The position numbers were made by a program, and so were the translations under genes. This document shows positions 15,378 to 25,670 of a stretch of 64,000 nt of DNA, one piece after another (within the stretch, counting starts at the first letter, position 1; each line of letters opens with the position of its first letter). The notes below the pieces were generated by a model. The model had not been told where the DNA came from, ran no database searches, and worked only from the letters and a program-made list of their open reading frames with translations. Origin of the DNA: Ruminococcaceae bacterium UBA6413 (GTDB lineage Bacteria > Bacillota > Clostridia > Oscillospirales > Ruminococcaceae); assembly GCA_002437415.1 (NCBI GenBank), contig DJPL01000074.1, positions 1 through 64,000 of the forward strand, in the 5' to 3' direction.

Positions 15378-16244
15378 CTAGTCTTCGAGGCCTTTGAGGG
15401 CTTGGATCTCTTCTTTCTTTATTCTTATCTTGCCGTCCTTGAGAAGCTTTACATCTTCACGCTTGAAAGCGGTGGCGGCGGCATCGGGATTTTTGTCAAG
15501 CTTTACCTTGAGTACACCTGTAAGCAGGTTAGCGTCCTCGACAATACCCCTGCCCTCGGCAGTTTCGACAAGTGCGCCGACCTTGGGCGTTATTGAAAGA
15601 AGCTCCTCATAGCAGTTCTGCTCGTACTTAAGACAGCACATCAGTCTGCCGCAGGTGCCCGAAATCTTTGTCGGATTGAGTGACAGCGACTGCTCCTTTG
15701 CCATCTTTATCGATACAGGCTGGAATTCGCCGAGGAAGGTCTTACAGCAGAACGGTCTGCCGCAGATGCCAAGTCCTCCGAGCATCTTTGCCTCGTCACG
15801 GACACCTATCTGACGCAGTTCGATTCTCGTGCGGTAAACCGATGCGAGATCCTTTACAAGCTCTCTGAAATCGACCCTGTTTTCAGCTGTGAAGTAGAAC
15901 AGTATCTTGCTCCCGTCAAAGGTACAGTCAATGTCGATAGGCTTCATATCAAGCTTGTGCTCGGCTATCTTTCGGGTAAAGACCTTCATTATTTCCTGTT
16001 CCTTTTCGCGGTTCTTCCGCTGTATGTCAAGATCTCTGGCGGTCGCAATGCGCATAATGCTCTTAAGCGGCTGTACGACCTTGCTGTCATCTACCTTACG
16101 GTTTGCGATAACGACCTCGCCGCATTCTATGCCTCTCGCGGTCTCCACTATGACGTGGCTGCCGCATTCTATTTTATTGCCGGAGGGGGAGAAGTAATAT
16201 ATCTTTCCGACATCTTTAAATCTGACTCCTATTATCTCAGTCAT
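15378..16244 (-). CDS. ricT: PSP1-domain protein RicT (YaaT)
   Basis: A 288-residue protein of the RicT/YaaT family. In Bacillus RicT, with RicA and RicF, forms the Fe-S-containing Y-complex that helps RNase Y and the phosphorelay. The PSP1 signature is present: GVRFKDVGKIYYFSP, MLGGLGICGRPFCC and GTCGRLMCCLKYE, with the cluster-binding cysteines. ricA and ricF are not in the window. It lies 23 bp after holB, as in the conserved yaaQ-holB-yaaT order. Confidence 0.93.
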   Translation of the reverse strand: MTEIIGVRFKDVGKIYYFSPSGNKIECGSHVIVETARGIECGEVVIANRKVDDSKVVQPLKSIMRIATARDLDIQRKNREKEQEIMKVFTRKIAEHKLDMKPIDIDCTFDGSKILFYFTAENRVDFRELVKDLASVYRTRIELRQIGVRDEAKMLGGLGICGRPFCCKTFLGEFQPVSIKMAKEQSLSLNPTKISGTCGRLMCCLKYEQNCYEELLSITPKVGALVETAEGRGIVEDANLLTGVLKVKLDKNPDAAATAFKREDVKLLKDGKIRIKKEEIQALKGLED

Positions 16245-16267
16245 TTATATTCCTTTCCAATCGGTGT

Positions 16268-17230
16268 CTATTCAAGCACACCGAACAGCTTAGCGGGCAT
16301 ATACGCCTGCATAAGCTTAACATTTATATTTGTTCCGTCAAGTAACGCAAGCTCCGACAGCACTTCGTAAAGGCTGTACAGCCTTGCCTTGGTAAGCTTT
16401 TTAAGCGGAGCTGTCTGCGGCGAATTATCGCCTGTTTCAAGCTCGCGCAGAGCTTCTGTGACACGCTCGTACAGTATAGCCGTGACGGCGGACAGATCTT
16501 CTCTTGTCGTACAGCTCGATAAGACCGCCGCGGCTGAATATTCGTCCTTGCGCGACAGTGCTCCGATCAGCTTTTCTGCCGTGTCATAAAGTCGTATCCG
16601 CTTTTCGTCGGACAATATGCCGAGTATCCTGCCGGGATTATTGCCGTACAGCTCTACAGACGATTTTGCGGTATCCGCATCTATTCCGTTATATTCAAGG
16701 CAGGAGACGCACTCGTCCTGCGTCATTTCGGAAACGGCGATCGTCACAAGTCTTGACATGATCGTTTCAAGCACTGCGGAGGTGTTCGAGCAGGTGAAAA
16801 TGTAGCGGTTATGCTCGGACGGCTCTTCGATGGCTTTCAGCAGGACGTTCTGCTGTTCTTCCGTCATATCTTCGCAGTCCTCGTAGATAAATACGCGCGT
16901 ATCTCCGTCATTCGGCAGAGTAGAAGCAAAGCGCACATTGTCGCGGATATTTTCCTTGATGTATTTTTCGCCTTTAACGTATATCACATCGGCGTGCTCG
17001 CCCGATATGATGTTTTTACAGCTTCTGCACTTGCCGCATGGCACACCGCCTGAGGGAGAAGCACACAGAGAAAGCATAGCACACCATTTTGCAAGGGTAC
17101 GCTTGCCAAGTCCTTTTTCACCTGTGAAGATTATTCCGTGAGGGAGTCTGCCGTTCTCTGCCATTTCCGATAACAGAGCGGTTTCACGCTGTTTGCCGAA
17201 CAGCTTTATGCTGTCAATATCGCCCGGCAT
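16268..17230 (-). CDS. holB: DNA polymerase III delta' subunit
   Basis: A 320-residue clamp-loader ATPase-like subunit. Residues about 36-43 read GEKGLGKR (P-loop), the zinc module is CGKCRSC, Walker B-like FIYEDCEDMTEEQQNVLLKAIEEP follows, and the sensor is TIMSRLVTI. The SRC motif of full AAA+ loaders is reduced to SRL. It works in the clamp loader with DnaX and HolA. Its start codon overlaps the end of darA at 17230, so the two are translationally coupled. Confidence 0.93.
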   Translation of the reverse strand: MPGDIDSIKLFGKQRETALLSEMAENGRLPHGIIFTGEKGLGKRTLAKWCAMLSLCASPSGGVPCGKCRSCKNIISGEHADVIYVKGEKYIKENIRDNVRFASTLPNDGDTRVFIYEDCEDMTEEQQNVLLKAIEEPSEHNRYIFTCSNTSAVLETIMSRLVTIAVSEMTQDECVSCLEYNGIDADTAKSSVELYGNNPGRILGILSDEKRIRLYDTAEKLIGALSRKDEYSAAAVLSSCTTREDLSAVTAILYERVTEALRELETGDNSPQTAPLKKLTKARLYSLYEVLSELALLDGTNINVKLMQAYMPAKLFGVLE

Positions 17231-17553
17231 CAGACCTTCTCAAATCTCTCTATGTTGGTTACGAAAATAGTTGCACCGCCTACAAATACTTCTACAGGGA
17301 AGCTAGTGTAGCTTCCTACGCCGTAAGAAGCGGCAGAGGGTACAAACTGCTTTCTCTTGTGCGAGTGATCCTTGATTATGGCGATTATCTCGTCGATCTT
17401 ATCATCTTCAGAGCAGATGAGGAAGGTCGTGTTTCCCGACATTAAAAAGCCGCCTGTAGAAGCAAGCTTTGTAGCCTGAAAACCTGCCTGTGTAAGAGAT
17501 GAAGATACCGAGTGGGCATCATCGTTGTTCACGATAGCGTATATAAGCTTCAT
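17230..17553 (-). CDS. darA: Cyclic di-AMP receptor DarA (PstA/YaaQ)
   Basis: A 107-residue PII-like trimeric protein that binds c-di-AMP. MKLIYAIVNNDDA, FQATKLASTGGFL, TFLICSEDDKIDEI and the C-terminal VEVFVGGATIFV match DarA. Partners are not well known. Position between a YaaO-like decarboxylase and holB copies the Bacillus yaaO-tmk-yaaQ-yaaR-holB-yaaT order, with tmk and yaaR missing. Its own promoter lies at 17610-17638. Confidence 0.94.
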   Translation of the reverse strand: MKLIYAIVNNDDAHSVSSSLTQAGFQATKLASTGGFLMSGNTTFLICSEDDKIDEIIAIIKDHSHKRKQFVPSAASYGVGSYTSFPVEVFVGGATIFVTNIERFEKV

Positions 17554-17609
17554 AAAGATTACCGTCCTTTCTGTAGCCGGTTATTCTTGTGGGTTTGATA
17601 TTCAAAATA

Positions 17610-17638
17610 AGTATAACACATTTCGGGTAGAAAGTAAA
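17610..17638 (-). promoter_or_regulatory. Promoter of darA-holB-ricT
   Basis: On the minus strand TTTACT (17638-17633), 17 bp, TATACT (17615-17610), 57 bp before darA. Confidence 0.65.
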
Positions 17639-17655
17639 GTTTAAAACGTGAGATA

Positions 17656-18996
17656 TTATACTGTAACGGAGATGTCGGCTACGCCCTTGTCGCGCAGAAC
17701 GCGGGCGGCATCTATCGTTATCGTTTCGCCCGGCATTATAAGCGGTATCCCGGGAGGGCAGGGCGCGGCGGCACAGGCGCAGGTCTTGCCGACCGTCATC
17801 ATCACAGGTAGCTTTACCTTGCCCGAAAAATACGCCTTTGCGGGTGAGCAGGCGGCCTGCGTCCTGATATGTATCGGGGGAGAGGGCAGTCTGCGTACAA
17901 ATATCGAGTGCGGAGGGTTTGCTGTCAGCACGGTCTTTATCGTTTCAAAATCAACATCGGTGCTGGAGTAGCCGAAAAGAAGTACGCACTTGTATTCGTC
18001 GGCGTATTCGCACTCAATGCCGAAATCGCTCAGCATCTGAGCCATGGCATAACCGGTGGAATGTATTGCCGCGCAGTCGAAGGTTATCCTCATATAATCG
18101 CTCGGGGAGAGGGTGTAGCCGATATCGGCGGTGTGCTGTTTGAGCGCTGTCACCTTGTTACAGATCCCTGATATTGCGAGCGGCTTTTCCGTTAACGTCC
18201 TGTTGCATCGGTCAAGGCTGTCGAGGATAAGATAGCTCGGACTTGATGTGGCGACAAGCGACATGGCTTCCTTTGCCTGCATACAGTATTTTTCGTTTGC
18301 TATGTGGAGATATGCGCCGCCTGTAAGGACGGGAAGTGTCTTGTGGGCGCTGTCCGCGCACATATCCGCGCCGAGCGTTATCGGGTGCAGATCGATCGGT
18401 GCAAATTTAAGATATGCTCCGTGAGCGTTGTCAACCAGCAGAGGTATACCGTGAGAATGGCATACATCGGCTATAGCGGAAATATCGCTCATTTCGCCGT
18501 AATAATCTATCGAATTTATAAATACCGCAAGCGTCCTTGAATTTATTTTCGCTTCTATGCTTTCAGGGGTAACTGCGGCACTGAGATATTTTTCGGGATA
18601 TACCCATGAGGGGGTGAGCCCAAGCAGAACGCAGGAATTTATAAAACTGCGGTGAGAATATCTGCACGCCACTATATGGTCCTTGCCGTTGCCGCGCATT
18701 TTTGCGAGAGTAAGCATAGTCTGAATGGCAAGCGTGCTACCCGAGCAGGAGTACAGCGTCCTTTTACTTTCGAACAGCCTTGACGCGTTTTTTTCGCTGA
18801 GCGCTATTATGCCCTTACCGCCGTTTGTGTCGGTGTCATAAAGACTGTCCGCACCGTTTATCTCGGTAATGTCAAGCGGATTTTCCGTTCCCTTATGTCC
18901 GGGCATATAACAGCGTATCGTATGACTTTCACTGTTTTTTACAAGAAAATCATGTATCGGTGTTGTCATTTCTTCGATTAAATTTGAAATATCCAT
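17656..18996 (-). CDS. Orn/Lys/Arg decarboxylase family protein (YaaO/SpeA-like)
   Basis: A 446-residue fold-I PLP enzyme. CYMPGHKG opens the major domain, VDNAHGAYLKF binds PLP, and SAHKTLPVLTGGAYLH contains the PLP lysine. FSG...KVKLP-type C-terminal sequence and PCPPGIPLIMPGE are typical. It may decarboxylate arginine, lysine or ornithine, which would feed polyamine synthesis along with nspC; the substrate cannot be read here. Its start overlaps the GNAT stop (TGATG). Confidence 0.88.
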   Translation of the reverse strand: MDISNLIEEMTTPIHDFLVKNSESHTIRCYMPGHKGTENPLDITEINGADSLYDTDTNGGKGIIALSEKNASRLFESKRTLYSCSGSTLAIQTMLTLAKMRGNGKDHIVACRYSHRSFINSCVLLGLTPSWVYPEKYLSAAVTPESIEAKINSRTLAVFINSIDYYGEMSDISAIADVCHSHGIPLLVDNAHGAYLKFAPIDLHPITLGADMCADSAHKTLPVLTGGAYLHIANEKYCMQAKEAMSLVATSSPSYLILDSLDRCNRTLTEKPLAISGICNKVTALKQHTADIGYTLSPSDYMRITFDCAAIHSTGYAMAQMLSDFGIECEYADEYKCVLLFGYSSTDVDFETIKTVLTANPPHSIFVRRLPSPPIHIRTQAACSPAKAYFSGKVKLPVMMTVGKTCACAAAPCPPGIPLIMPGETITIDAARVLRDKGVADISVTV

Positions 18997-19436
18997 CAGG
19001 TATCATTCCTTATCATTTCGTTTATTGCTTTATTCCTGTAAGCAAGATCGTGCCGTTCGGTAAAGCCGAGCTTTTCCCAGAATTCGTTACCGCTCTCGTT
19101 GCATTTGAAAACCACGAGTGCGACCTTATTTATTCCGATATTTTTCATAGCGTCCATAACCGTGTTGACAAGAGCGGTCGCTATCCCTCTTTTGCGGTAC
19201 TGCGGGTCTACCGCGGTGTGATAAATATAGCCTCTGCGCCCGTCTGAGCCCGCCAATATAACGCCTACGACTTTATCGTCCTCGTGAGCCGTAAAGCAGG
19301 TATCGGGATTGCGCTTAAGAAACGTATTTATGCCTTGTTCGCTGTCGTCGAGATTGTTAAGTCCCATGCCCTTGCAGGACAGCCACAGCTCATAAACATC
19401 GCGGTAATTTCCGGGTGTCATTTTTGTTATTTTCAT
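18996..19436 (-). CDS. GNAT-family N-acetyltransferase
   Basis: A 146-residue acetyltransferase. The acetyl-CoA-binding motif A is YIYHTAVDPQYRKRGIATALV, and motif B is VALVVFKCNESGNEFWEKLGFTERHDLAYRNK. The acceptor is unknown. It is first in the GNAT-decarboxylase operon, with GGGGAAATGAAAT before the ATG. Confidence 0.88.
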   Translation of the reverse strand: MKITKMTPGNYRDVYELWLSCKGMGLNNLDDSEQGINTFLKRNPDTCFTAHEDDKVVGVILAGSDGRRGYIYHTAVDPQYRKRGIATALVNTVMDAMKNIGINKVALVVFKCNESGNEFWEKLGFTERHDLAYRNKAINEMIRNDT

Positions 19437-19459
19437 ATTTCATTTCCCCTTTTCTTTTT

Positions 19460-19488
19460 ATTCTATCATAAATTTCTGAGATTTTCAA
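19460..19488 (-). promoter_or_regulatory. Promoter of GNAT-decarboxylase operon
   Basis: On the minus strand TTGAAA (19488-19483), 17 bp, TAGAAT (19465-19460). Confidence 0.7.
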
Positions 19489-19517
19489 TTTTTTTGTAAT
19501 AAAAAAATAAAAAAAGG

Positions 19518-19546
19518 TTGAATTATTTGCGGATTTTCATTATAAT
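19518..19546 (+). promoter_or_regulatory. Promoter of FtsA-like gene
   Basis: TTGAAT (19518-19523), 17 bp, TATAAT (19541-19546). It is divergent from the GNAT promoter, 30 bp away. Confidence 0.7.
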
Positions 19547-19642
19547 TATAATCAGCAGTAGTACGAAATACGAAAAATTAAATCAAAAATACTTTGTAAG
19601 CCTTTGCAGGTTTACGGGGTTTTAAGAAAGGGAGTAAATAAA

Positions 19643-21820
19643 ATGCCCGCACCAAAAAGAAGAGGAAGACCGAGAAAGGAAGCGACCGCCGCTAAGACCT
19701 TAGCGGAAAACAAATCTGCGGCAAAGAAGTCGGCGGCTGAGAAAACGGCGGCAAGGAAGCCGTCATCTGCGGCTAAGAAGACGCTCAGATCGCAGGGCGA
19801 AACTGTGTTCGCGCTGGATATCGGAACGAGGACGGTTGTCGGAGTACTCGGATATATGGACGGCGAGGTGTTCCGTGTGACGGATACCGAGAGCGTTCCG
19901 CACTTAAAGCGCGCGATGATAGACGGACAGGTCGAGGATATAGAGCAGGTCGCGAAGGTGGCGAGAACAGTCAAGGAAACGCTTGAACAGAGAAACGGCA
20001 TCAGGCTTACAGAGGTATCGGTAGCCGCGGCGGGACGTGCTCTGAAGACATATCGCGTGTCGATGGACTTTGACGTGTCGGACAAGAATACCATAACTGC
20101 GGATATGGTACGAACCATGGAATATGAAACGATACAAAAAGCTCAAAGCGGGATCGACGAAAAATTCCGTGAAGAGGAAGCGGTATTTTATTGTGTCGGT
20201 CATTCGGTAGTTCATTATTATCTTGATGACTATGCAATGGCAAACCTTGAGGGGCACAAAGGTGATAAAGTGACAATAGACCTTATCGGTGCATTTTTGC
20301 CCGAGGTCGTTGTCGAGGGCTTATATGCCGTTACCGATAAGACGGGTCTTAAGGTCAAGAGTATGACACTGGAGCCTATCGCCGCGATGAACGTTATAAT
20401 TCCGCCCGAGATAAGGCTTATAAACATTGCGCTTGTCGATATCGGTGCGGGTACATCGGATATTGCTGTCGCACGTGACGGTGCGATCGTCGCTTATGCT
20501 ATGGCAACGGTCGCGGGCGATGAGATAAGCGAGGATATAGTTAGAAAGTTCTTTGTTGACTTCAATATGGCGGAGAGTATGAAGATACAGGCGAGCGGTG
20601 ACGCGGACAGCATTACATATCGCGATATCTTCGGCAGGGAGCAGACTATGACCAAGGCGGATTTCTTTGAAAAGTGCAGTCCGTCGGTCGACAGCCTTGC
20701 GGACGTGATAAGTCAGACGGTCTGCGACGCGAACGGTCAGAGCCCCGCGGCAATGTTCCTTATAGGCGGCGGCAGTATGGCAAACGGGCTTACGGACGCG
20801 CTTGCAGAGAAGCTCGGAATTGACCCCGGAAGAGTGGCTGTCGGCGGTCAGGAATTTATGAAGAATGTCGATGTCGGTGACAGAAAGCTGGGTCCCGAAT
20901 ATGTAACGCCTGTAGGCATTGCGGTCACTGCTTGCACGAATATGGCGTATGACTTCTCGACCGTGACGCTCAACGGCGAGCAGGTGAGAGTGTTCGATAC
21001 AAAGTCGCTCAGCGTGTTTGAGCTTCTGGGCTCGGCGGGCTACAGGACATCTCAGATAATGGGACACAGCGGCGCGGGACTTAAGTTTACGCTGAACGGC
21101 GAAACAAAGATACTCAAGGGTACTGCGTTCACACCTGCAATAATCACGGTGAACGGCAAGCCTGCCGCGCTTACGACAAAGATAAAGCAGGGCGATGATA
21201 TCATACTTGTGCCTGCGGTGAACGGTGAGAACGCCCACGCATTTATCCGCGACTACGCAGATGATCTTTCCAAGGCGGGAGTTATATTCTGCGGTGAAAA
21301 TGCGGTTGCGGGAAAGCGTGCTTATGTGAACGGCAGGGAGGTCGGCACGGACTATGAGATACAGCCGCTCGACAACGTAGAAATACACGACGCGAGAACG
21401 CTTGGCGCATTCCTTATGCAGTACGGCGGAGATACCGAAACGGCACAGGTGTATGTGAACGGACAGACTCAGCCCGAAAGCTATATCCTCAAAAACGGAG
21501 ATATACTGGGCTTTGATAAGGGAACGGCGGCATCGGCTGTACCTGCGGAGGCGGTCGAGGAAAAGGTATATGCGGAGGTTCAGCCCGAAGCTTCACAAGG
21601 ACAGGACGGCTATGTATCGATCATATTCAACGGCAGTCCGACAGATCTTCCCGAAAAGGAAAGCAAGACACCGTATATGCTTATCGACCTGTTTGAAAGA
21701 GCGAATATCGATATTGAAAATCCCACACGCAGACTTGTACTCAGCATAAACGGCGGCAGTGCGAAGTTCACTGACAAGATACAGTCGGGCGATATAGTGG
21801 TCATAAAGCAGGAGGACTGA
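19643..21820 (+). CDS. FtsA-like actin-fold ATPase with basic AT-hook-like N-terminus
   Basis: A 725-residue protein. Residues 1-50 are Lys/Ala-rich with RRGRPRK, an AT-hook-type core, then several AAKK/AEK repeats. From about residue 55 an actin/HSP70-type ATPase follows: FALDIGTRTVVGV (phosphate 1), an FtsA-type SHS2 region, IALVDIGAGTSDIAVARDG (phosphate 2) and MFLIGGGSMANGL (adenosine). The C-terminal 280 residues hold several beta-grasp-like repeats (ITVNGKPAALTTKIKQGDDI, VYVNGQTQPESYILKNGDIL, LVLSINGGSAKFTDKIQSGDI). I chose the ATG at 19643 with GAAAGGGAG before it. It is longer than FtsA (about 410 residues) and lacks an obvious membrane-anchor helix at the end. Confidence 0.8.
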   Translation: MPAPKRRGRPRKEATAAKTLAENKSAAKKSAAEKTAARKPSSAAKKTLRSQGETVFALDIGTRTVVGVLGYMDGEVFRVTDTESVPHLKRAMIDGQVEDIEQVAKVARTVKETLEQRNGIRLTEVSVAAAGRALKTYRVSMDFDVSDKNTITADMVRTMEYETIQKAQSGIDEKFREEEAVFYCVGHSVVHYYLDDYAMANLEGHKGDKVTIDLIGAFLPEVVVEGLYAVTDKTGLKVKSMTLEPIAAMNVIIPPEIRLINIALVDIGAGTSDIAVARDGAIVAYAMATVAGDEISEDIVRKFFVDFNMAESMKIQASGDADSITYRDIFGREQTMTKADFFEKCSPSVDSLADVISQTVCDANGQSPAAMFLIGGGSMANGLTDALAEKLGIDPGRVAVGGQEFMKNVDVGDRKLGPEYVTPVGIAVTACTNMAYDFSTVTLNGEQVRVFDTKSLSVFELLGSAGYRTSQIMGHSGAGLKFTLNGETKILKGTAFTPAIITVNGKPAALTTKIKQGDDIILVPAVNGENAHAFIRDYADDLSKAGVIFCGENAVAGKRAYVNGREVGTDYEIQPLDNVEIHDARTLGAFLMQYGGDTETAQVYVNGQTQPESYILKNGDILGFDKGTAASAVPAEAVEEKVYAEVQPEASQGQDGYVSIIFNGSPTDLPEKESKTPYMLIDLFERANIDIENPTRRLVLSINGGSAKFTDKIQSGDIVVIKQED

Positions 21821-21821
21821 C

Positions 21822-23500
<1,679 letters not shown>

Positions 23501-23867
23501 CAGTGGATTAAAAAAGGAATAGTGCTTGGCAAGGGATAATACGGGGTTGGCAGTGATGGTGAGAATGGAGTGGTCTGTAGCAGGCGATCCCTCAGTCTTG
23601 ACGGCAGATAGGGTTTATGTAATATGAACGTTGCAGGTATCGCGAAGAATGGCTGTATTTGAAGTAAACGAGCCTTGCCGCAAGCCAGCTCCCTTTGGCA
23701 AGGGAGCCAAGAATTAGTGCTTGGCGGAGCGTGTTGTTCTTTTTTGAATGATGTTGGGTTTTATAGAGGTTTGGAGTTAAGTATGTTGGCGGTATAATGC
23801 AGGAACGATCGGGGGCGAAAGGTTTGTGTAAGCGGGAAAGGCGCTAATTAGCTTTGTTTTAGTACAT

Positions 23868-23931
23868 ATATCTCGGGATAGTAAGATTTCGGAAATTTCG
23901 ATGAGCGGATAAATTCACAAATAAATATTAA
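23868..23931. repeat. Dispersed repeat, partial copy R3
   Basis: ACATATATCTC followed by GGGATAGTA matches the first 20 bases of the window, and AAATTCACAAATAAATATTAACACC resembles 62-86 in part (AACTCACGAAATTATTAACACC). The match is weaker than R1 to R2. Confidence 0.4.
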
Positions 23932-23978
23932 CACCTCGGCTGTGCGGTAAAACGACCGCATAGCCGAGGTGCTTTTTT
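23932..23978 (+). terminator. Strong terminator before the phage-like element
   Basis: A 17-position stem (one mismatch), 23932-23948 with 23955-23971, is followed by TTTTTT. It ends rightward transcription just before the convergent ImmA-like gene. Confidence 0.8.
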
Positions 23979-24384
23979 ATTCTCCGTTATAAAGTCCGTA
24001 GTAGACTAGCGCTTCTTTCATAAAATGCTCGGTGACATTGAAATGATCCGCAAGCTGCCACAACTCGGTAAGTCCGCCGCGGATAGCCTTTACTATCACC
24101 CGGCGCGAAAACGTATTGCATATTGCCCAGGCGGTCGCTCTGCGCTCGCATCTGCCGCGCGGGATAACCGGACAGGTTTCGTCATAAAATGCGCCTGTCA
24201 TACAATGCCCGAGCTCATGGGAGGTTTTTTCCTTAAGGTCGGCAAATCCCGAGACCTTGCGCGGATCGATGGCGATAATGCACATTCCGTCCATACACTG
24301 GCTCATCGCGCCCTCTTTGCCGTACATAGGCATATCAACTATCAGTATATCATTATCCTGCGCTATTTTAAGCATATGTTCCAA
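23977..24384 (-). CDS. ImmA/IrrE-family metallopeptidase
   Basis: A 135-residue zinc peptidase. The motif HELGH in KEKTSHELGHCMTGAF and the downstream Glu/Arg-rich helix fit the ImmA/IrrE (COG2856) family. In ICEBs1 ImmA cleaves the repressor ImmR after DNA damage. The TTG start at 24384 follows GGAGGAGGAACG; an ATG lies 9 bases further in. It lies 41 bp downstream of the XRE repressor in the same transcript, so it probably antagonises that repressor. Confidence 0.85.
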   Translation of the reverse strand: MEHMLKIAQDNDILIVDMPMYGKEGAMSQCMDGMCIIAIDPRKVSGFADLKEKTSHELGHCMTGAFYDETCPVIPRGRCERRATAWAICNTFSRRVIVKAIRGGLTELWQLADHFNVTEHFMKEALVYYGLYNGE

Positions 24385-24425
24385 TTATACGTTCCTCCTC
24401 CCGGCTGTACGTTTTGTATGTCCGA

Positions 24426-24770
24426 TTATTCTTTTGTATCCTTTTCTTTACTGCGGCGAAGCTCAAGGTGAAGCTTTGCAAGGCGCTTTACATCGTCAAG
24501 AACCTCGTTGTCTATCTCGGTATCGCCGAAAAGCGCAAACTTAAGGCGACTGTCGGGGACTTTTGCGGCGTTGTCACCTGACAATAGCGAGTCGGTATCC
24601 GTGCCGAAATAATCCGCCAGCTTTAAAAGTGAATCGAAATCGGGCTCGCGCTTGCCTGTTTCATATAGGCTGTATGCCTGCTTTGTTATGCCGAGGTACT
24701 CGGCTATCACTGCCTGGGAAACACCCTTTTGTTTACGCAGTTCTCTTATTTTATCGGAAAAAGTGCTCAT
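24426..24770 (-). CDS. XRE-family repressor (ImmR/CI-like)
   Basis: A 114-residue protein with an N-terminal helix-turn-helix (KIRELRKQKGVSQAVIAEYLGITKQAYSLYETGKREP) in key part VSQAVIAEYLGI, then LLKLADYFGTDTDSLL. The C-terminus is charged and could be the dimer or cleavage region. ATG 24770 is preferred because AAGGAAGAG precedes it; the upstream in-frame ATG contains that site. It faces left from a control region with four matching operators and is followed by the ImmA-like protease. Confidence 0.88.
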   Translation of the reverse strand: MSTFSDKIRELRKQKGVSQAVIAEYLGITKQAYSLYETGKREPDFDSLLKLADYFGTDTDSLLSGDNAAKVPDSRLKFALFGDTEIDNEVLDDVKRLAKLHLELRRSKEKDTKE

Positions 24771-24812
24771 ATCCGCTCTTCCTTTCATGTTGACATTTAG
24801 TTGTCTGTAGTA

Positions 24813-24957
24813 ATTATAGCAACATTGCGTTGATTTGTCAATAATAACAACAAAATGTTGCGATAATTTGTTGCTGTTTCACAAAATTGAAGAAATTACT
24901 CAACAAATGGTTGACAAATAGCAGCGAGTATGTTATGATAACGACAACGAAAGGTTG
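24813..24957. promoter_or_regulatory. Divergent lysogeny-type control region with four CAAC-N5-GTTG operators
   Basis: Operators: 24820-24832, 24848-24860, 24901-24913 and 24945-24957. Left promoter on the minus strand: TTGACA (24841-24836), 17 bp, TATAAT (24818-24813), with operator 1 in its spacer. Right promoter: TTGACA (24911-24916), 17 bp, TATGAT (24934-24939), with operator 3 over its -35 and operator 4 just after its -10. This predicts repression of both promoters by the XRE protein. No other ORF lies between 24771 and 25056. Confidence 0.85.
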
Positions 24958-25056
24958 ATTGAATGGAACGAAAAATCTTTTGTGGGGATTTATAGATTAT
25001 TATAGCGGATATCCGGTACTAAAAAACGGACAAATTCGGTGAAACGGAGGGGAAAT

Positions 25057-25242
25057 ATGTATAAGTGTCTGAGATGCGACAGAAAATTTGACAACAAAGA
25101 GCTTACAACAGTGCCGCAATACAGGGGTGAATATCAGGGTCGGGCGGCGTATGAGAATGAAAGCTTCTGTCCGATATGCGGATATGATGTCGAGTACTGC
25201 GGAGAGTGGGAAGGAGATGATAGTTACGGCGGAGAAGCTTGA
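25057..25242 (+). CDS. Small zinc-ribbon protein
   Basis: A 61-residue protein, MYKCLRCDRKFDNKEL at the start and FCPICGYDVEYCG near the end, giving two CxxC knuckles that would hold one zinc. It is the first gene from the right operator promoter and overlaps the terminase small-subunit start by 26 bases. GGAGGGG precedes the ATG, which is why 25057 is preferred to a GTG 18 bases upstream. Function is unknown; such proteins are common in phages before terminase. Confidence 0.75.
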   Translation: MYKCLRCDRKFDNKELTTVPQYRGEYQGRAAYENESFCPICGYDVEYCGEWEGDDSYGGEA

Positions 25243-25666
25243 GGTCACACAGGATACGATCGAAAACATACGGCTGTGCATTGAGGGCGGATACAGCGAA
25301 AGAAAAACCGCGGAAACGCTCGGAATAAACAGGGGTACGCTGAGAAAATGGAAGCAACAGTACAGTGAGATAAGGGAGCTGTACGAGCCTGAGGAAATCA
25401 CGGAGGAAGAGAAGGTAAGGCAGGTCGAGGGGGCACTTTTAAAACGTGCCATCGGGTATACGCAGACCGAGATCACGCGGCAGGTCGGAAAGGACGGCAA
25501 GCTCGGCATAGTCAAAACCGTTGAAAAGCAGGTCATGCCGAGTACAACGGCGCAGATATTCTGGCTTAAGAACAGGTGCGGGTACGAGTGGGAAGGAAAT
25601 TTGACGCAGGACGGCGAGGAGGAAAGTGAGAGGGGGATCGTGGTACTGCCGGAGAGAGAGGAGTAG
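25217..25666 (+). CDS. Terminase small subunit-like protein
   Basis: A 149-residue protein. The N-terminal helix-turn-helix is IENIRLCIEGGYSERKTAETLGINRGTLRKW, key part SERKTAETLGINRGTL. The middle and C-terminal part (ALLKRAIGYTQTEITRQVGKDG, MPSTTAQIFWLKNRCGYEW) is typical of terminase small subunits, which recognise phage DNA and recruit the large subunit. The start at 25217 is set by AAGGAG. It ends 4 bp before the large-subunit gene. Confidence 0.85.
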   Translation: MIVTAEKLEVTQDTIENIRLCIEGGYSERKTAETLGINRGTLRKWKQQYSEIRELYEPEEITEEEKVRQVEGALLKRAIGYTQTEITRQVGKDGKLGIVKTVEKQVMPSTTAQIFWLKNRCGYEWEGNLTQDGEEESERGIVVLPEREE

Positions 25667-25670
25667 AACA

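Noticed and set aside
20321..21388. Minus-strand frame of about 355 codons inside the FtsA-like gene
   Set aside because: It is the antisense of a well-supported coding frame, has no ribosome site and no family motif.
24771..25056. Integrase or excisionase hidden in the phage control region
   Set aside because: No frame of useful length exists there, and no recombinase motif was seen anywhere from 23.9 to 38.4 kb.
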